Below are positions 1-7,017 of a DNA stretch of 19,657 bases, piece after piece. Each line of letters opens with the position of its first letter. Position 1 is the stretch's first letter. Below the pieces are notes generated by a model. That model saw nothing but the letters and a program-made list of their open reading frames with translations, ran no database searches and had not been told where the DNA came from. Position numbers and translations under genes: made by a program. Source of the stretch: JAZNOQ01 sp045589215 (GTDB lineage Bacteria > Bacillota > Clostridia > Oscillospirales > CAG-272); assembly GCA_045589215.1 (NCBI GenBank), contig JAZNOQ010000121.1, positions 1-19,657 on the forward strand, given 5' to 3'.

Positions 1-429
1 CCCCTCCATATGATCAATACTCCCGGCGCCGTTATCTTTGGCATGGTCTACGACTACCTGCCCTATATGGTGCTTCCGATCTATACCGTTCTTTCGAAGC
101 TCGATCCGAAGCTTTCGGAGGCCGCTGCCGATCTCGGCTGCAGCCGCACACAGACCCTCTTTAAGGTTATTTTCCCGCTCTCGATATCCGGCATCATTTC
201 GGGGATCACGATGGTCTTCGTCCCCTCGATCAGTACCTTCTACATTTCGCAGAAGCTCGGCGGCGGTCAATACCTGCTCGTCGGTGACGCGATCGAGACC
301 TTGTTCGGCAACCCGAACACGTATAACATCGGCGCGGCAATGTCATTCGTCCTGATGGCGATCGTTCTGATCTGCACCGCGGTTATGAACAAATTCGGTG
401 ACGGCGACGGCGAGGAGGTAGTGATATGA
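1..429 (+). CDS. potB: Spermidine/putrescine ABC transporter permease PotB, C-terminal fragment
   Basis: This is one of the two inner-membrane permease subunits of a polyamine-type ABC importer. The reading frame is open from the first base, so the gene starts upstream of the window and only about the last 142 codons are present; the first in-frame ATG at position 10 is internal. The visible part holds the EAA loop that docks on the ATPase subunit (EAAADLGCSRTQTLFKVIFP, with the conserved EAA, G and P), followed by two hydrophobic segments. PotA, the ATPase, is expected just upstream but is not seen. The stop codon overlaps the potC start in an ATGA, indicating translational coupling. Family assignment is firm. 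The substrate is inferred from the neighbouring PotC and PotD. Confidence 0.9.
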   Translation, partial: PLHMINTPGAVIFGMVYDYLPYMVLPIYTVLSKLDPKLSEAAADLGCSRTQTLFKVIFPLSISGIISGITMVFVPSISTFYISQKLGGGQYLLVGDAIETLFGNPNTYNIGAAMSFVLMAIVLICTAVMNKFGDGDGEEVVI

Positions 430-1310
430 CGAAAAGATCATCAAAGCTTTCAACGCTTTATATGGCGCTCATTTTCACGATCCTCTACCTGCCGATCGGC
501 ATTATGATCCTGTTTTCCTTCAACGAATCGAAAAGCATGACCAATTTCACAGGCTTTTCCTTCCGTTGGTACACCGAGCTTTTCAGTAGCGGAAAGGCGT
601 TTGAAGCACTCAAATATTCCCTTCTCATCGCGCTTTTGTCGGCACTGATCTCGACCGTGATCGGCACACTTGCCGCATATGGGCTCTACCGTATGCGAAA
701 GAAACTTCTCTACCGCTCGGTAATGGCGGTTACAAACATTCCGATGATGAACCCCGATATCGTTACGGGCATTTCGCTTCTTCTGCTCTTCGTCTTTATT
801 CAGACGCTCTTTCAGCTTCAGAACAGTCTGCTCGGCTTCGGTACGCTTCTCATCGCACACGTAACCTTTAACGTGCCTTACGTCATCCTATCGGTTCTGC
901 CGCGCTTCCGTCAGATGGATCCCTACCTTTCGGAGGCGGCGCTCGACCTCGGATGTACGCCGTTTCAGGTCTTTTACAAGATCGAGCTTCCCTCGGTGAT
1001 GTCGGGCATCGTTTCGGGCTCAATTATGGCGTTTACGCTATCGCTGGATGATTTCGTGATCTCGAACTTTACGATCGGCACCGACTTCCAAACTCTGCCG
1101 ATCCTGATCTACTCAATGACGAAGCGCGAGGTAACCCCTGATATGAACGCACTGTGTACGATCATGTTCGTCGTCATATTTGTTCTCTTGCTTCTTTCGA
1201 ATTTTGCTACGCCGAGGTCCGAAGCTGAAAAGGCGCTTCGGGCGAAGAAAAAGGCGGCGCGCCTTGCGAAAAAGGCTACCGCAAGCGAAAAGAACGGAGG
1301 CGCATCGTAA
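426..1310 (+). CDS. potC: Spermidine/putrescine ABC transporter permease PotC
   Basis: Second permease subunit of the polyamine-type importer, 294 aa, close to the usual PotC length apart from a longer tail. The first membrane segment is near residues 10-30 and contains the typical LYLPIGIMILFSFNES sequence. About five more segments follow. The EAA loop EAALDLGCTPFQVFYKIELP lies near residues 170-190. The C-terminus is lysine- and alanine-rich (about residues 265-294), probably cytoplasmic. The start ATG overlaps the potB stop (ATGA) and is preceded by a GAGGAGG ribosome binding site. The stop overlaps the potD start by one base (TAATG). It would form the channel together with PotB and be driven by PotA. 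Confidence 0.93.
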   Translation: MTKRSSKLSTLYMALIFTILYLPIGIMILFSFNESKSMTNFTGFSFRWYTELFSSGKAFEALKYSLLIALLSALISTVIGTLAAYGLYRMRKKLLYRSVMAVTNIPMMNPDIVTGISLLLLFVFIQTLFQLQNSLLGFGTLLIAHVTFNVPYVILSVLPRFRQMDPYLSEAALDLGCTPFQVFYKIELPSVMSGIVSGSIMAFTLSLDDFVISNFTIGTDFQTLPILIYSMTKREVTPDMNALCTIMFVVIFVLLLLSNFATPRSEAEKALRAKKKAARLAKKATASEKNGGAS

Positions 1311-2539
1311 TGAAAAGATCACTACTCTGTCTCCTTCTCGCGCTTCTCTCTGTTTTCTCACTTCTCCCCCTCTATTCCTGCAGCTCTTCGAAGGAAAACG
1401 TTCTGAACGTTTACAATTGGGGCGAGTATATTTCCGACGGCTCGGAGGGCTCTCTCGATGTCATCGCTGCATTTGAAGATTGGTACTATAAGACCTACGG
1501 CGAAGCCGTTACAGTCAATTATACGACCTATTCTTCAAACGAGGACCTTTACAACAAGCTCGCAAGCGGTGCGACAGGCTATGACATTATCATTCCGTCC
1601 GACTATATGATCGCTCGTATGGTCGAGGAGGATATGCTGATGGAGCTTGATTTCTCAATGATCGACAACTATCAGTATATTCTCGACGATTTCAAAGGGC
1701 TCTACTATGATCCCGAGGAAAAATACACGGTTCCGTACACCTACGGCATCGTCGGTATTATTTATAACACCGACTACGTCGACGAGACGGATGCCAAAGC
1801 AGGCTGGGATCTTCTTTGGAACGAGAAATATTCGGGCAATATTCTGCAGTACAACAACTCCCGCGATGCCTTCGGCACTGCGATGTACCGTCTCGGAATT
1901 GACGTAAATACCACATCACCCGATGATTGGAACCTCGTTTACGAATCCCTCGCCGCCCAAAAGCCCTTTGTGCAGTCCTACGTTATGGATGAGATCTATA
2001 ACAAAATGGAAAGCGGTGAGGCTTACATCTCCTCTTACTACGCGGGCGACTATCTCTTTATGTATCAGAACAACGATCGTCTCGCATTCGTCCAACCCGA
2101 TGAAACGAACTTCTTCATCGACGCAATGTGTATTCCGAAAACGGCACAAAACCCCGAGCTTGCGAATATTTTCATCAACTTTATGCTTTCTGAAGAGATC
2201 GCGATTGCAAATGCGGAAATGATCTGCTATGCATCCCCGAATCGTCTTGTGACCGAAAACGAGGATTATCTTGCATATCTCACCGATATCAAGGAGGATG
2301 CGGTCGAGATCCTTTATCCCGAAGGTATTGATTTTAAAGCCAGCTTTGAGACCTACGCATACCGTTCCCTCGACGTCGATACCAACAATCTGATGACGAG
2401 TCTTTGGAGTAAGCTCAAGATCGGTTCGGACGAGGGCGTTTCCGCAGTTTATATCATAGCACTTTGCGAGGTGCTCCTCATTGTTTGTCTTATTCTATTC
2501 TTCCGCATTCGCAAAAAACGGCGAGAGCGGTATTACTGA
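1310..2539 (+). CDS. potD: PotD-like polyamine-binding lipoprotein with C-terminal membrane segment
   Basis: Extracytoplasmic solute receptor of the PotBC importer, 409 aa. It has a lipoprotein signal peptide with lipobox LYSC (Cys near residue 24). The mature domain opens with NVYNWGEYI, matching the NxTEY region of E. coli PotD. A second landmark, FIDAMCIP, aligns with the WMDSLAIP region, and EMICYASPN with the ETIGYPTPN region. Several pocket residues differ from E. coli PotD (see findings), so the exact ligand is uncertain. Unusually, the protein ends with a strong hydrophobic stretch (about residues 378-400, starting AVYIIALCEVLL) followed by RIRKKRRERYY, which looks like a C-terminal membrane anchor with a cytoplasmic positive tail. 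Ribosome binding site CGGAGG. The start overlaps the potC stop by one base. Confidence 0.88.
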   Translation: MKRSLLCLLLALLSVFSLLPLYSCSSSKENVLNVYNWGEYISDGSEGSLDVIAAFEDWYYKTYGEAVTVNYTTYSSNEDLYNKLASGATGYDIIIPSDYMIARMVEEDMLMELDFSMIDNYQYILDDFKGLYYDPEEKYTVPYTYGIVGIIYNTDYVDETDAKAGWDLLWNEKYSGNILQYNNSRDAFGTAMYRLGIDVNTTSPDDWNLVYESLAAQKPFVQSYVMDEIYNKMESGEAYISSYYAGDYLFMYQNNDRLAFVQPDETNFFIDAMCIPKTAQNPELANIFINFMLSEEIAIANAEMICYASPNRLVTENEDYLAYLTDIKEDAVEILYPEGIDFKASFETYAYRSLDVDTNNLMTSLWSKLKIGSDEGVSAVYIIALCEVLLIVCLILFFRIRKKRRERYY

Positions 2540-2551
2540 AAGGAGTTTTTT

Positions 2552-3343
2552 ATGGATAAGAAAGGTATTATTCTCGCTGCACACCGCGGCGACCGCAAAA
2601 ACTGTCCCGAAAACACGATGCCCGCATTCATTGCTTCTCTGAACGCAGGAGTCGACATGATCGAAACCGACATCCATCTGACGAAGGACGGCGAGCTTGT
2701 GATCATGCACGACCGCAGTGCGCTTCGTACGGCAGGCGTTGATCGTTTTCTCGATGAAATGACGCTTGCGGAGGTGATGGAGCTTGACGCAGGTTACCTC
2801 TTCTCCGAGGAATTCCGCGGAACGAAGGTTCCGACCGTGCGCGAGTTTATGGAATGGATCAAGGACACTCCCCTTCTCATCAATTGGGAGCTGAAGGATT
2901 ATCCTGTAAACGTTGGCGACGAGCATGCCTTTGCTGCTGCCGATCTTCTCATTGAACTGATCGAGGAATACGGGCTTGGAGATCGCTCGATGGTCAATTC
3001 CTTCAGCGACCGTGTCCTGGAGCACATCTACAAGAAGTGCGGTCACCGCTATCCGATCCACGGTCAGGGGATCTATCACGCACCGAAAACGAAGGATATC
3101 CCCGACGTTCCCGAGAAGGAGCTTTTCGATTGGTGCTGTATGTACCCCAACGAAAAAGGACATCTTCCGATGGAATATCCGGAGAACTTCAAGTACTGTG
3201 CGGATCATGGCATCAAGACCTGCGTATGTCTGAAGGACACCGAGGAGATCTATCGTGCCGCGATCGAGCTTGGTTGCCGTATGTTCACATCAAACGATAT
3301 ATACGAAGCCGACCGCGTGCTGAAGGCGCTCGGCGAACGCTAA
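2552..3343 (+). CDS. Glycerophosphodiester phosphodiesterase, cytoplasmic UgpQ type
   Basis: Predicted to hydrolyse glycerophosphodiesters (deacylated phospholipid head groups) to sn-glycerol 3-phosphate and an alcohol. It is 263 aa with no signal peptide, so cytoplasmic like UgpQ. Catalytic landmarks of the GDPD TIM barrel are present: AAHRGDRKNCPENT (His and Arg, then Glu-Asn), the metal-binding ETD pair in MIETDIHLTKDGELVIMHD, and the second catalytic His in that MHD. NWELKD in the middle supplies another conserved acidic position. It starts 12 bases after potD with a strong GAAAGGAG ribosome binding site, so it is probably the last gene of the pot operon. A functional link between polyamine uptake and this enzyme is not obvious. 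The gene is followed directly by a strong terminator. Confidence 0.9.
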   Translation: MDKKGIILAAHRGDRKNCPENTMPAFIASLNAGVDMIETDIHLTKDGELVIMHDRSALRTAGVDRFLDEMTLAEVMELDAGYLFSEEFRGTKVPTVREFMEWIKDTPLLINWELKDYPVNVGDEHAFAAADLLIELIEEYGLGDRSMVNSFSDRVLEHIYKKCGHRYPIHGQGIYHAPKTKDIPDVPEKELFDWCCMYPNEKGHLPMEYPENFKYCADHGIKTCVCLKDTEEIYRAAIELGCRMFTSNDIYEADRVLKALGER

Positions 3344-3377
3344 AACAAAAACGGACTGCTACGCAGTCCGTTTTTTA
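3342..3377. terminator. Bidirectional intrinsic terminator
   Basis: A perfect 9-bp stem (ACGGACTGC at 3351-3359 with GCAGTCCGT at 3363-3371) closes a TAC loop. A run of six T follows on the plus strand and an A-rich run precedes it, which reads as T on the minus strand. It lies between the convergent ends of the GDPD gene and mntP, so it can stop both transcripts. Confidence 0.93.
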
Positions 3378-3381
3378 TTGT

Positions 3382-3984
3382 TTACTGTAAGGCCGGAATA
3401 AACGCCTTTGCAAAAATATAGATGCCGATGAGAATCAGGATCACACCGCCGAGGATACTCGCCTTTCCTGCGAGAAGCATTCCCGTTTTCTTACCGATCT
3501 CGACGCCGCACACACAGATGACGAAGGTAACGATCGCAATGATCACAGAGGCAACGATCGCGTCGATCAGCTGATATCCTTCAAAGCCCGTTCCTGCCGA
3601 TAGCGCGTCGATCGAGGTGGCAATTCCCTGTACAAGAAGTGCACCAAAGCCCAAAGGCTTGTTACAGGCGCATTCGTTTCCGTTGTTACAGCAAATGCCC
3701 TCGTAAAGCATTTTTCCACCGATGAAGCCAAGCAGTGCGAGAGCGATCCACGGGATGACGGCGGTAAGTGACTCAAAAAGACTAAGGATCGTTGTCATCA
3801 AGATCCAACCGAGAAACGGCATGAGCGCCTGAAAGAAGGCGAACATTCCTGCAATCCCGCAAGACTTCCCGAGCTTCATCCTCGGTTCATTCATTCCGTT
3901 TGCAAGGGAGACCGAAAAGGCATCCATCGCGAGCGAGACACCGAATAAGATGCTCGTTACGTAAAAAGAAAATTCTGTAAGCAT
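3382..3984 (-). CDS. mntP: Manganese efflux pump MntP
   Basis: Mn(II) exporter of the MntP (formerly DUF204/YebN) family, 200 aa, six predicted membrane segments. The two family signature half-repeats are visible: SLAMDAFSVSLANG near residues 18-31 and ATSIDALSAG in the second half. Each carries the membrane Asp known to be needed for export in E. coli MntP. FFQALMPFLGW in the second segment is also typical. The loop between the two halves contains a cysteine cluster, CCNNGNECAC, which I do not recall from well-studied members. The gene stands alone: it has its own consensus promoter, a 47-base leader and a shared terminator. No yybP-ykoY manganese riboswitch fits in so short a leader. Ribosome binding site AGGAAT. 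Confidence 0.92.
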   Translation of the reverse strand: MLTEFSFYVTSILFGVSLAMDAFSVSLANGMNEPRMKLGKSCGIAGMFAFFQALMPFLGWILMTTILSLFESLTAVIPWIALALLGFIGGKMLYEGICCNNGNECACNKPLGFGALLVQGIATSIDALSAGTGFEGYQLIDAIVASVIIAIVTFVICVCGVEIGKKTGMLLAGKASILGGVILILIGIYIFAKAFIPALQ

Positions 3985-4037
3985 TTTATCATTCCTGTTT
4001 TATACGGTAGTCTATGTTACTTTCGTAAACGCAGAAG

Positions 4038-4066
4038 ATTATACCATATTTTGTTACGTCTGTCAA
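4038..4066 (-). promoter_or_regulatory. SigA promoter of mntP
   Basis: On the minus strand the sequence reads TTGACA, a 17-base spacer, then TATAAT. Both hexamers match the consensus exactly, and TGG precedes the -10 box (extended -10). Expected transcription start is near 4031, giving a leader of about 47 bases. The -35 box overlaps a small inverted repeat, CTGTC-TT-GACAG, which could be an operator, but this is weak. Confidence 0.85.
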
Positions 4067-4134
4067 GACAGCTTTTTCATTCTATTTACCGAATGCATAA
4101 AAACCGCTTGTTTATCTAAAAAACGACTTTTTGA

Positions 4135-5175
4135 TTATAAGTGTTTTAGAGCAAGCTCTGCAATCCGAACGCACAAGGAAGCGTATGAGATCCCTACCGC
4201 CGCCGCCTCTTGCGGAAGGAGGCTTGTAGGAGTCATTCCGGGGAGCGTATTTGCTTCAAGGCACCAAAAGCGTCCCTCAGCATCCAGAATATAATCAAGG
4301 CGCGCATAATCGCGGAGGCGAAGCGCACGGAATGCCCGAAGGGATATTTCAGAGAGCCGTTTGATCTCAACGTCCGAAAGCTCTGCGGGACAAATCTCCT
4401 CGGTGAGCCCCGCCTGATACTTGTTTTTGTAATCGTAAAAGCCCGCCTTCGGAATGATCTCAACGGGAGGAAGCGTTACTCCGTCAAGAATGCCCATCGT
4501 GAATTCCCTTCCGATGATCCGCTTTTCGACCAGAATACGGTTTTCGTACCTTGCGGCAAGGTCAAGTGCTTCTTTCAGCTCCTCACGATTTCTTGCCATA
4601 TTGATGCCGACTGACGAGCCGCACGAGCAGGGCTTGATCACGCACGGATATCCAACTGTTTTTTCCATCTCTTCAAGATCTTCTTGCCCGCACTCAACGG
4701 TAACCCCGACAGGACATAGCACGCCCTCGGAGGCGAGAAGCTTCTTTGAGATGTCTTTATCCATTGCGAGAAGGCTTCCGACATAGCCCGAGCCCGTATA
4801 ACGGATCCCGTAGCTGTCAAGCGTTGCCTGAAGCTGTCCGTTCTCGCCCGATGCTCCGTGGAGCGCGAGGAAAACGACGTCAGCAGCTTTGCATACCGAA
4901 ATGACATTTTTCCCGACGAGAGCGTCTCCCATACCACTCTGACGCTTCAAGGCATCGAGATCTGGCTCCTCTTCGGAAACCTTATAGGAGTAACAGCTGT
5001 CGGTTCTGAAAAGACTGTTAAGGGGCACAGACGGATCCGTCTCTATCCCGAGATACACGTCAAGAAGCAGTACGGCGTGCCCTTCTTCTGCAAGGGCATT
5101 CGCGATCAAGCTACCCGAAGAAAGCGACACATCGCGTTCGGGAGAAAGTCCTCCCGCAAGCACAACGATTTTCAT
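4135..5175 (-). CDS. ddl: D-alanine--D-alanine ligase
   Basis: ATP-grasp enzyme that joins two D-alanines for the peptidoglycan precursor, 346 aa, cytoplasmic. The N-terminal GGLSPERDVSLSSG carries the substrate Glu (E13). KPCSCGSSVG (residues 181-190) is the ATP and serine loop. FYDYKNKY (246-253) ends in the Tyr equivalent to Tyr216 of E. coli DdlB, which marks D-Ala-D-Ala rather than D-Ala-D-lactate specificity. RLDYILD and CLEANTLPGMTPTSLLP supply the metal-binding Asp, Glu and Asn. The start ATG is preceded by GAAAGGA. A promoter lies at the end of the upstream prmC gene, so ddl can be expressed separately or by read-through from tatD-prmC. I see no clear terminator after the stop, so some transcripts may run into mntP. 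Confidence 0.95.
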   Translation of the reverse strand: MKIVVLAGGLSPERDVSLSSGSLIANALAEEGHAVLLLDVYLGIETDPSVPLNSLFRTDSCYSYKVSEEEPDLDALKRQSGMGDALVGKNVISVCKAADVVFLALHGASGENGQLQATLDSYGIRYTGSGYVGSLLAMDKDISKKLLASEGVLCPVGVTVECGQEDLEEMEKTVGYPCVIKPCSCGSSVGINMARNREELKEALDLAARYENRILVEKRIIGREFTMGILDGVTLPPVEIIPKAGFYDYKNKYQAGLTEEICPAELSDVEIKRLSEISLRAFRALRLRDYARLDYILDAEGRFWCLEANTLPGMTPTSLLPQEAAAVGISYASLCVRIAELALKHL

Positions 5176-5209
5176 ATGTAAATCCTTTCAAAGTAAAAAG
5201 CGCTGTTAC

Positions 5210-5239
5210 AGTATATGCTACGCCTCGTAAAGGTGTCAA
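5210..5239 (-). promoter_or_regulatory. Probable SigA promoter of ddl
   Basis: Minus strand TTGACA (5234-5239), an 18-base spacer and TATACT (5210-5215). The -35 box overlaps the prmC stop codon. Start of transcription would be near 5203, about 28 bases before the ddl ATG. Confidence 0.6.
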
Positions 5240-6084
5240 TGCGGAATGAGTATCGCAACGCGGTCGTTTCCGCCGAGGTCTTTTCTGATCTCGCAGTGCA
5301 TCCCTGCTTCTATAGAGAGCTTCTTGATCGCTTCTCCCTGATCGTATCCGATCTCAAGGATCATACGTCCTCCCGCATTCAGGTAACGCGGATATTCTGC
5401 GATCAACACACGGTAAAAGTCGAGTCCGTCGGCACCCCCGTCAAGCGCGACACGAGGTTCACATTTTACCTCGGGAGAAAGCGTGTCAACAACCTTTGTC
5501 GGAATGTATGGAGGATTCGAAAGAATCAGGTCAAAGCTCCCGAGGTCTTCCATGAAGGCAGGAGACAAAACGTCTGCCTCTTTGAAGCCGATGCGCGTAT
5601 GGACCCCGTTGCGCTCGGCGTTATGCTCGGCAAGTGCCAGCGTCCGACTGTAAAGGTCAACTGCCACACCCGATGCGTCGGGACGTGCCGCAAGGAGCGA
5701 GACCGCAATGCACCCGCTTCCCGTACAAAGGTCTATAAATCTGCCGTTCTCGGGGAGTAGCTCGTCTGCCGCCTCAACGAGAAGCTCAGTATCCATACGC
5801 GGAATGAGGCAATCTGCCGTCACCGTGTAGGTTTCGGTGCAAAACTGCCATTCTCCGACAAGATACTGAAGCGGGTAGCGGTTACACCGTTTTTCTACAG
5901 CGAGAGACAAGCTCTCCGATTGAAAGACTTCTTCCTTGCGAAGCGGAAGCATCACGCGCCGCACGCCGCAAAAATGCTCAAGCAGGATCGCGGCTTCGTA
6001 GCGGCAGGTCTCTTTGTCACCGATCCCCGCATCAAACAGCGTTTCGGTTAAGGTGATGTAAGAATATCCGTTTTGCTTTGTCAC
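5236..6084 (-). CDS. prmC: Peptide chain release factor N5-glutamine methyltransferase PrmC
   Basis: SAM-dependent enzyme that methylates the GGQ glutamine of release factors RF1 and RF2, improving translation termination. The N-terminal helical domain is followed by the Rossmann methyltransferase domain with FIDLCTGSGCIAVSLL (SAM loop) and the diagnostic LSNPPYIP catalytic motif, then EPRVALDGGADGLDFYR, typical of PrmC/HemK. I place the start at the GTG at 6082-6084 because GAAGGTGA sits five bases upstream and the family normally begins close to YITLTETLFDAGI. The first in-frame ATG at 6118-6120 abuts the tatD stop but has no ribosome binding site; it would add 12 residues. The order metG-tatD-prmC fits a translation-related housekeeping cluster. 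Confidence 0.93.
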   Translation of the reverse strand: MTKQNGYSYITLTETLFDAGIGDKETCRYEAAILLEHFCGVRRVMLPLRKEEVFQSESLSLAVEKRCNRYPLQYLVGEWQFCTETYTVTADCLIPRMDTELLVEAADELLPENGRFIDLCTGSGCIAVSLLAARPDASGVAVDLYSRTLALAEHNAERNGVHTRIGFKEADVLSPAFMEDLGSFDLILSNPPYIPTKVVDTLSPEVKCEPRVALDGGADGLDFYRVLIAEYPRYLNAGGRMILEIGYDQGEAIKKLSIEAGMHCEIRKDLGGNDRVAILIPH

Positions 6085-6120
6085 AAGGTCACCTTCTTTT
6101 TTAGTAAGATTCGGATGCAT

Positions 6121-6939
6121 TCAAAGGGTAACGCCGTAAAGACGTGCCGCATTCTCCGCGGTAATGCGTATGATCTCGTCGACCGATAACTCCTTCACCT
6201 CTGCAAGCGTTTCGGCAGTATAGCGCATCAGTCCCGAATGATTCAACTGACCGCGGAAGGGGTGCGGTGCAAGATAAGGTGCGTCCGTCTCGATCAAGAC
6301 CTTGTCGAGATCGATCCCCCGCGCTACCTCTCTGACGCGCGCGGCGTTTTTGAATGTAAGAACGCCCGAAAAGGAAATATACCATCCGCGGCGCATCAAT
6401 TCCCTCGCCATTTCGATGCTTCCGCTGTAGCTGTGAAAGACACCCTTTACGTTCGGGAATTTCAGAACAGTCTCGAATACGTCACCGTGTGCTTCTCTGT
6501 CGTGAATGACCACATTCATTCGGTATTTCTCGGCTAGGGAAAGCTGACGGACGAAATATTCCTTCTGAAGTGATTTATCGGGGATAAAGCCGCCGTCGGG
6601 CCATTCGTGGTAGTCAAGACCGATCTCCCCAAGAGCGACGATCTTGTTCTTTTCCCGTTCTGTTTCGTCCGAGATCATATGTTCGATCTCCCGTAGCATT
6701 TCGTCGGGGGCCTCTCCGAGAAGCTGAAGATCCTCGGGATGAATACCAACGGTCGCGTACATTCCCGTGTAATCCTTTGCCATTTCGATAGCGATCCGGG
6801 AGTTTTTCGGATTCGTACCGATGTTTACAACGTAGCCGACACCGTTCCCGAACACATCCTCTCTCAGGATGCGGTCGGCAGAATCCGCAAAGCGTCGGTC
6901 AAAATAATGTGCGTGTGAGTCAAACAGAAGTGTGGGCAT
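6121..6939 (-). CDS. tatD: TatD family metal-dependent hydrolase (putative DNase)
   Basis: Member of the TatD amidohydrolase-like TIM-barrel family, 272 aa, the usual length. Members are reported 3'-5' exonucleases acting in DNA repair or degradation, though cellular roles vary. Metal-binding motifs are complete: DSHAHYFD (His8, His10), GEIGLDYHE (bridging Glu), VVIHDREAH, GVFHSYSGS and IETDAPYLAP (Asp). Ribosome binding site AAGGAAG. The stop abuts the most upstream possible prmC start. Only about 30 bases separate the start from the terminator-like hairpin after metG and I see no SigA promoter there, so expression probably depends on read-through from the metG transcript. Confidence 0.92.
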   Translation of the reverse strand: MPTLLFDSHAHYFDRRFADSADRILREDVFGNGVGYVVNIGTNPKNSRIAIEMAKDYTGMYATVGIHPEDLQLLGEAPDEMLREIEHMISDETEREKNKIVALGEIGLDYHEWPDGGFIPDKSLQKEYFVRQLSLAEKYRMNVVIHDREAHGDVFETVLKFPNVKGVFHSYSGSIEMARELMRRGWYISFSGVLTFKNAARVREVARGIDLDKVLIETDAPYLAPHPFRGQLNHSGLMRYTAETLAEVKELSVDEIIRITAENAARLYGVTL

Positions 6940-6963
6940 AATAACTTCCTTTTTATCGTTCTG

Positions 6964-7009
6964 AAAGCAAAAGCGGGCTTGTCCTCTCGCAGTCGGAGGA
7001 AAGCCCGCT
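6964..7009 (-). terminator. Intrinsic terminator or partial attenuator after metG
   Basis: On the minus strand a 9-bp stem (AGCGGGCTT with AAGCCCGCT; 6972-6980 and 7001-7009) is extended by an inner TCCTC/GAGGA pairing and followed by TTTTGCTTTC. It begins nine bases after the metG stop. Since tatD starts about 30 bases further on without an evident promoter, it may be leaky. Confidence 0.8.
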
Positions 7010-7017
7010 CCGTTATT

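Noticed and set aside
3985..4031. Manganese riboswitch (yybP-ykoY) before mntP
   Set aside because: The leader predicted from the consensus promoter is only about 47 bases, too short for that riboswitch, and the expected paired elements are absent.
4135..5175. Ddl as a D-Ala-D-lactate ligase of the vancomycin-resistance type
   Set aside because: The position equivalent to DdlB Tyr216 is Tyr (NKY), not Phe or His, and no vanH or vanX partners are nearby.
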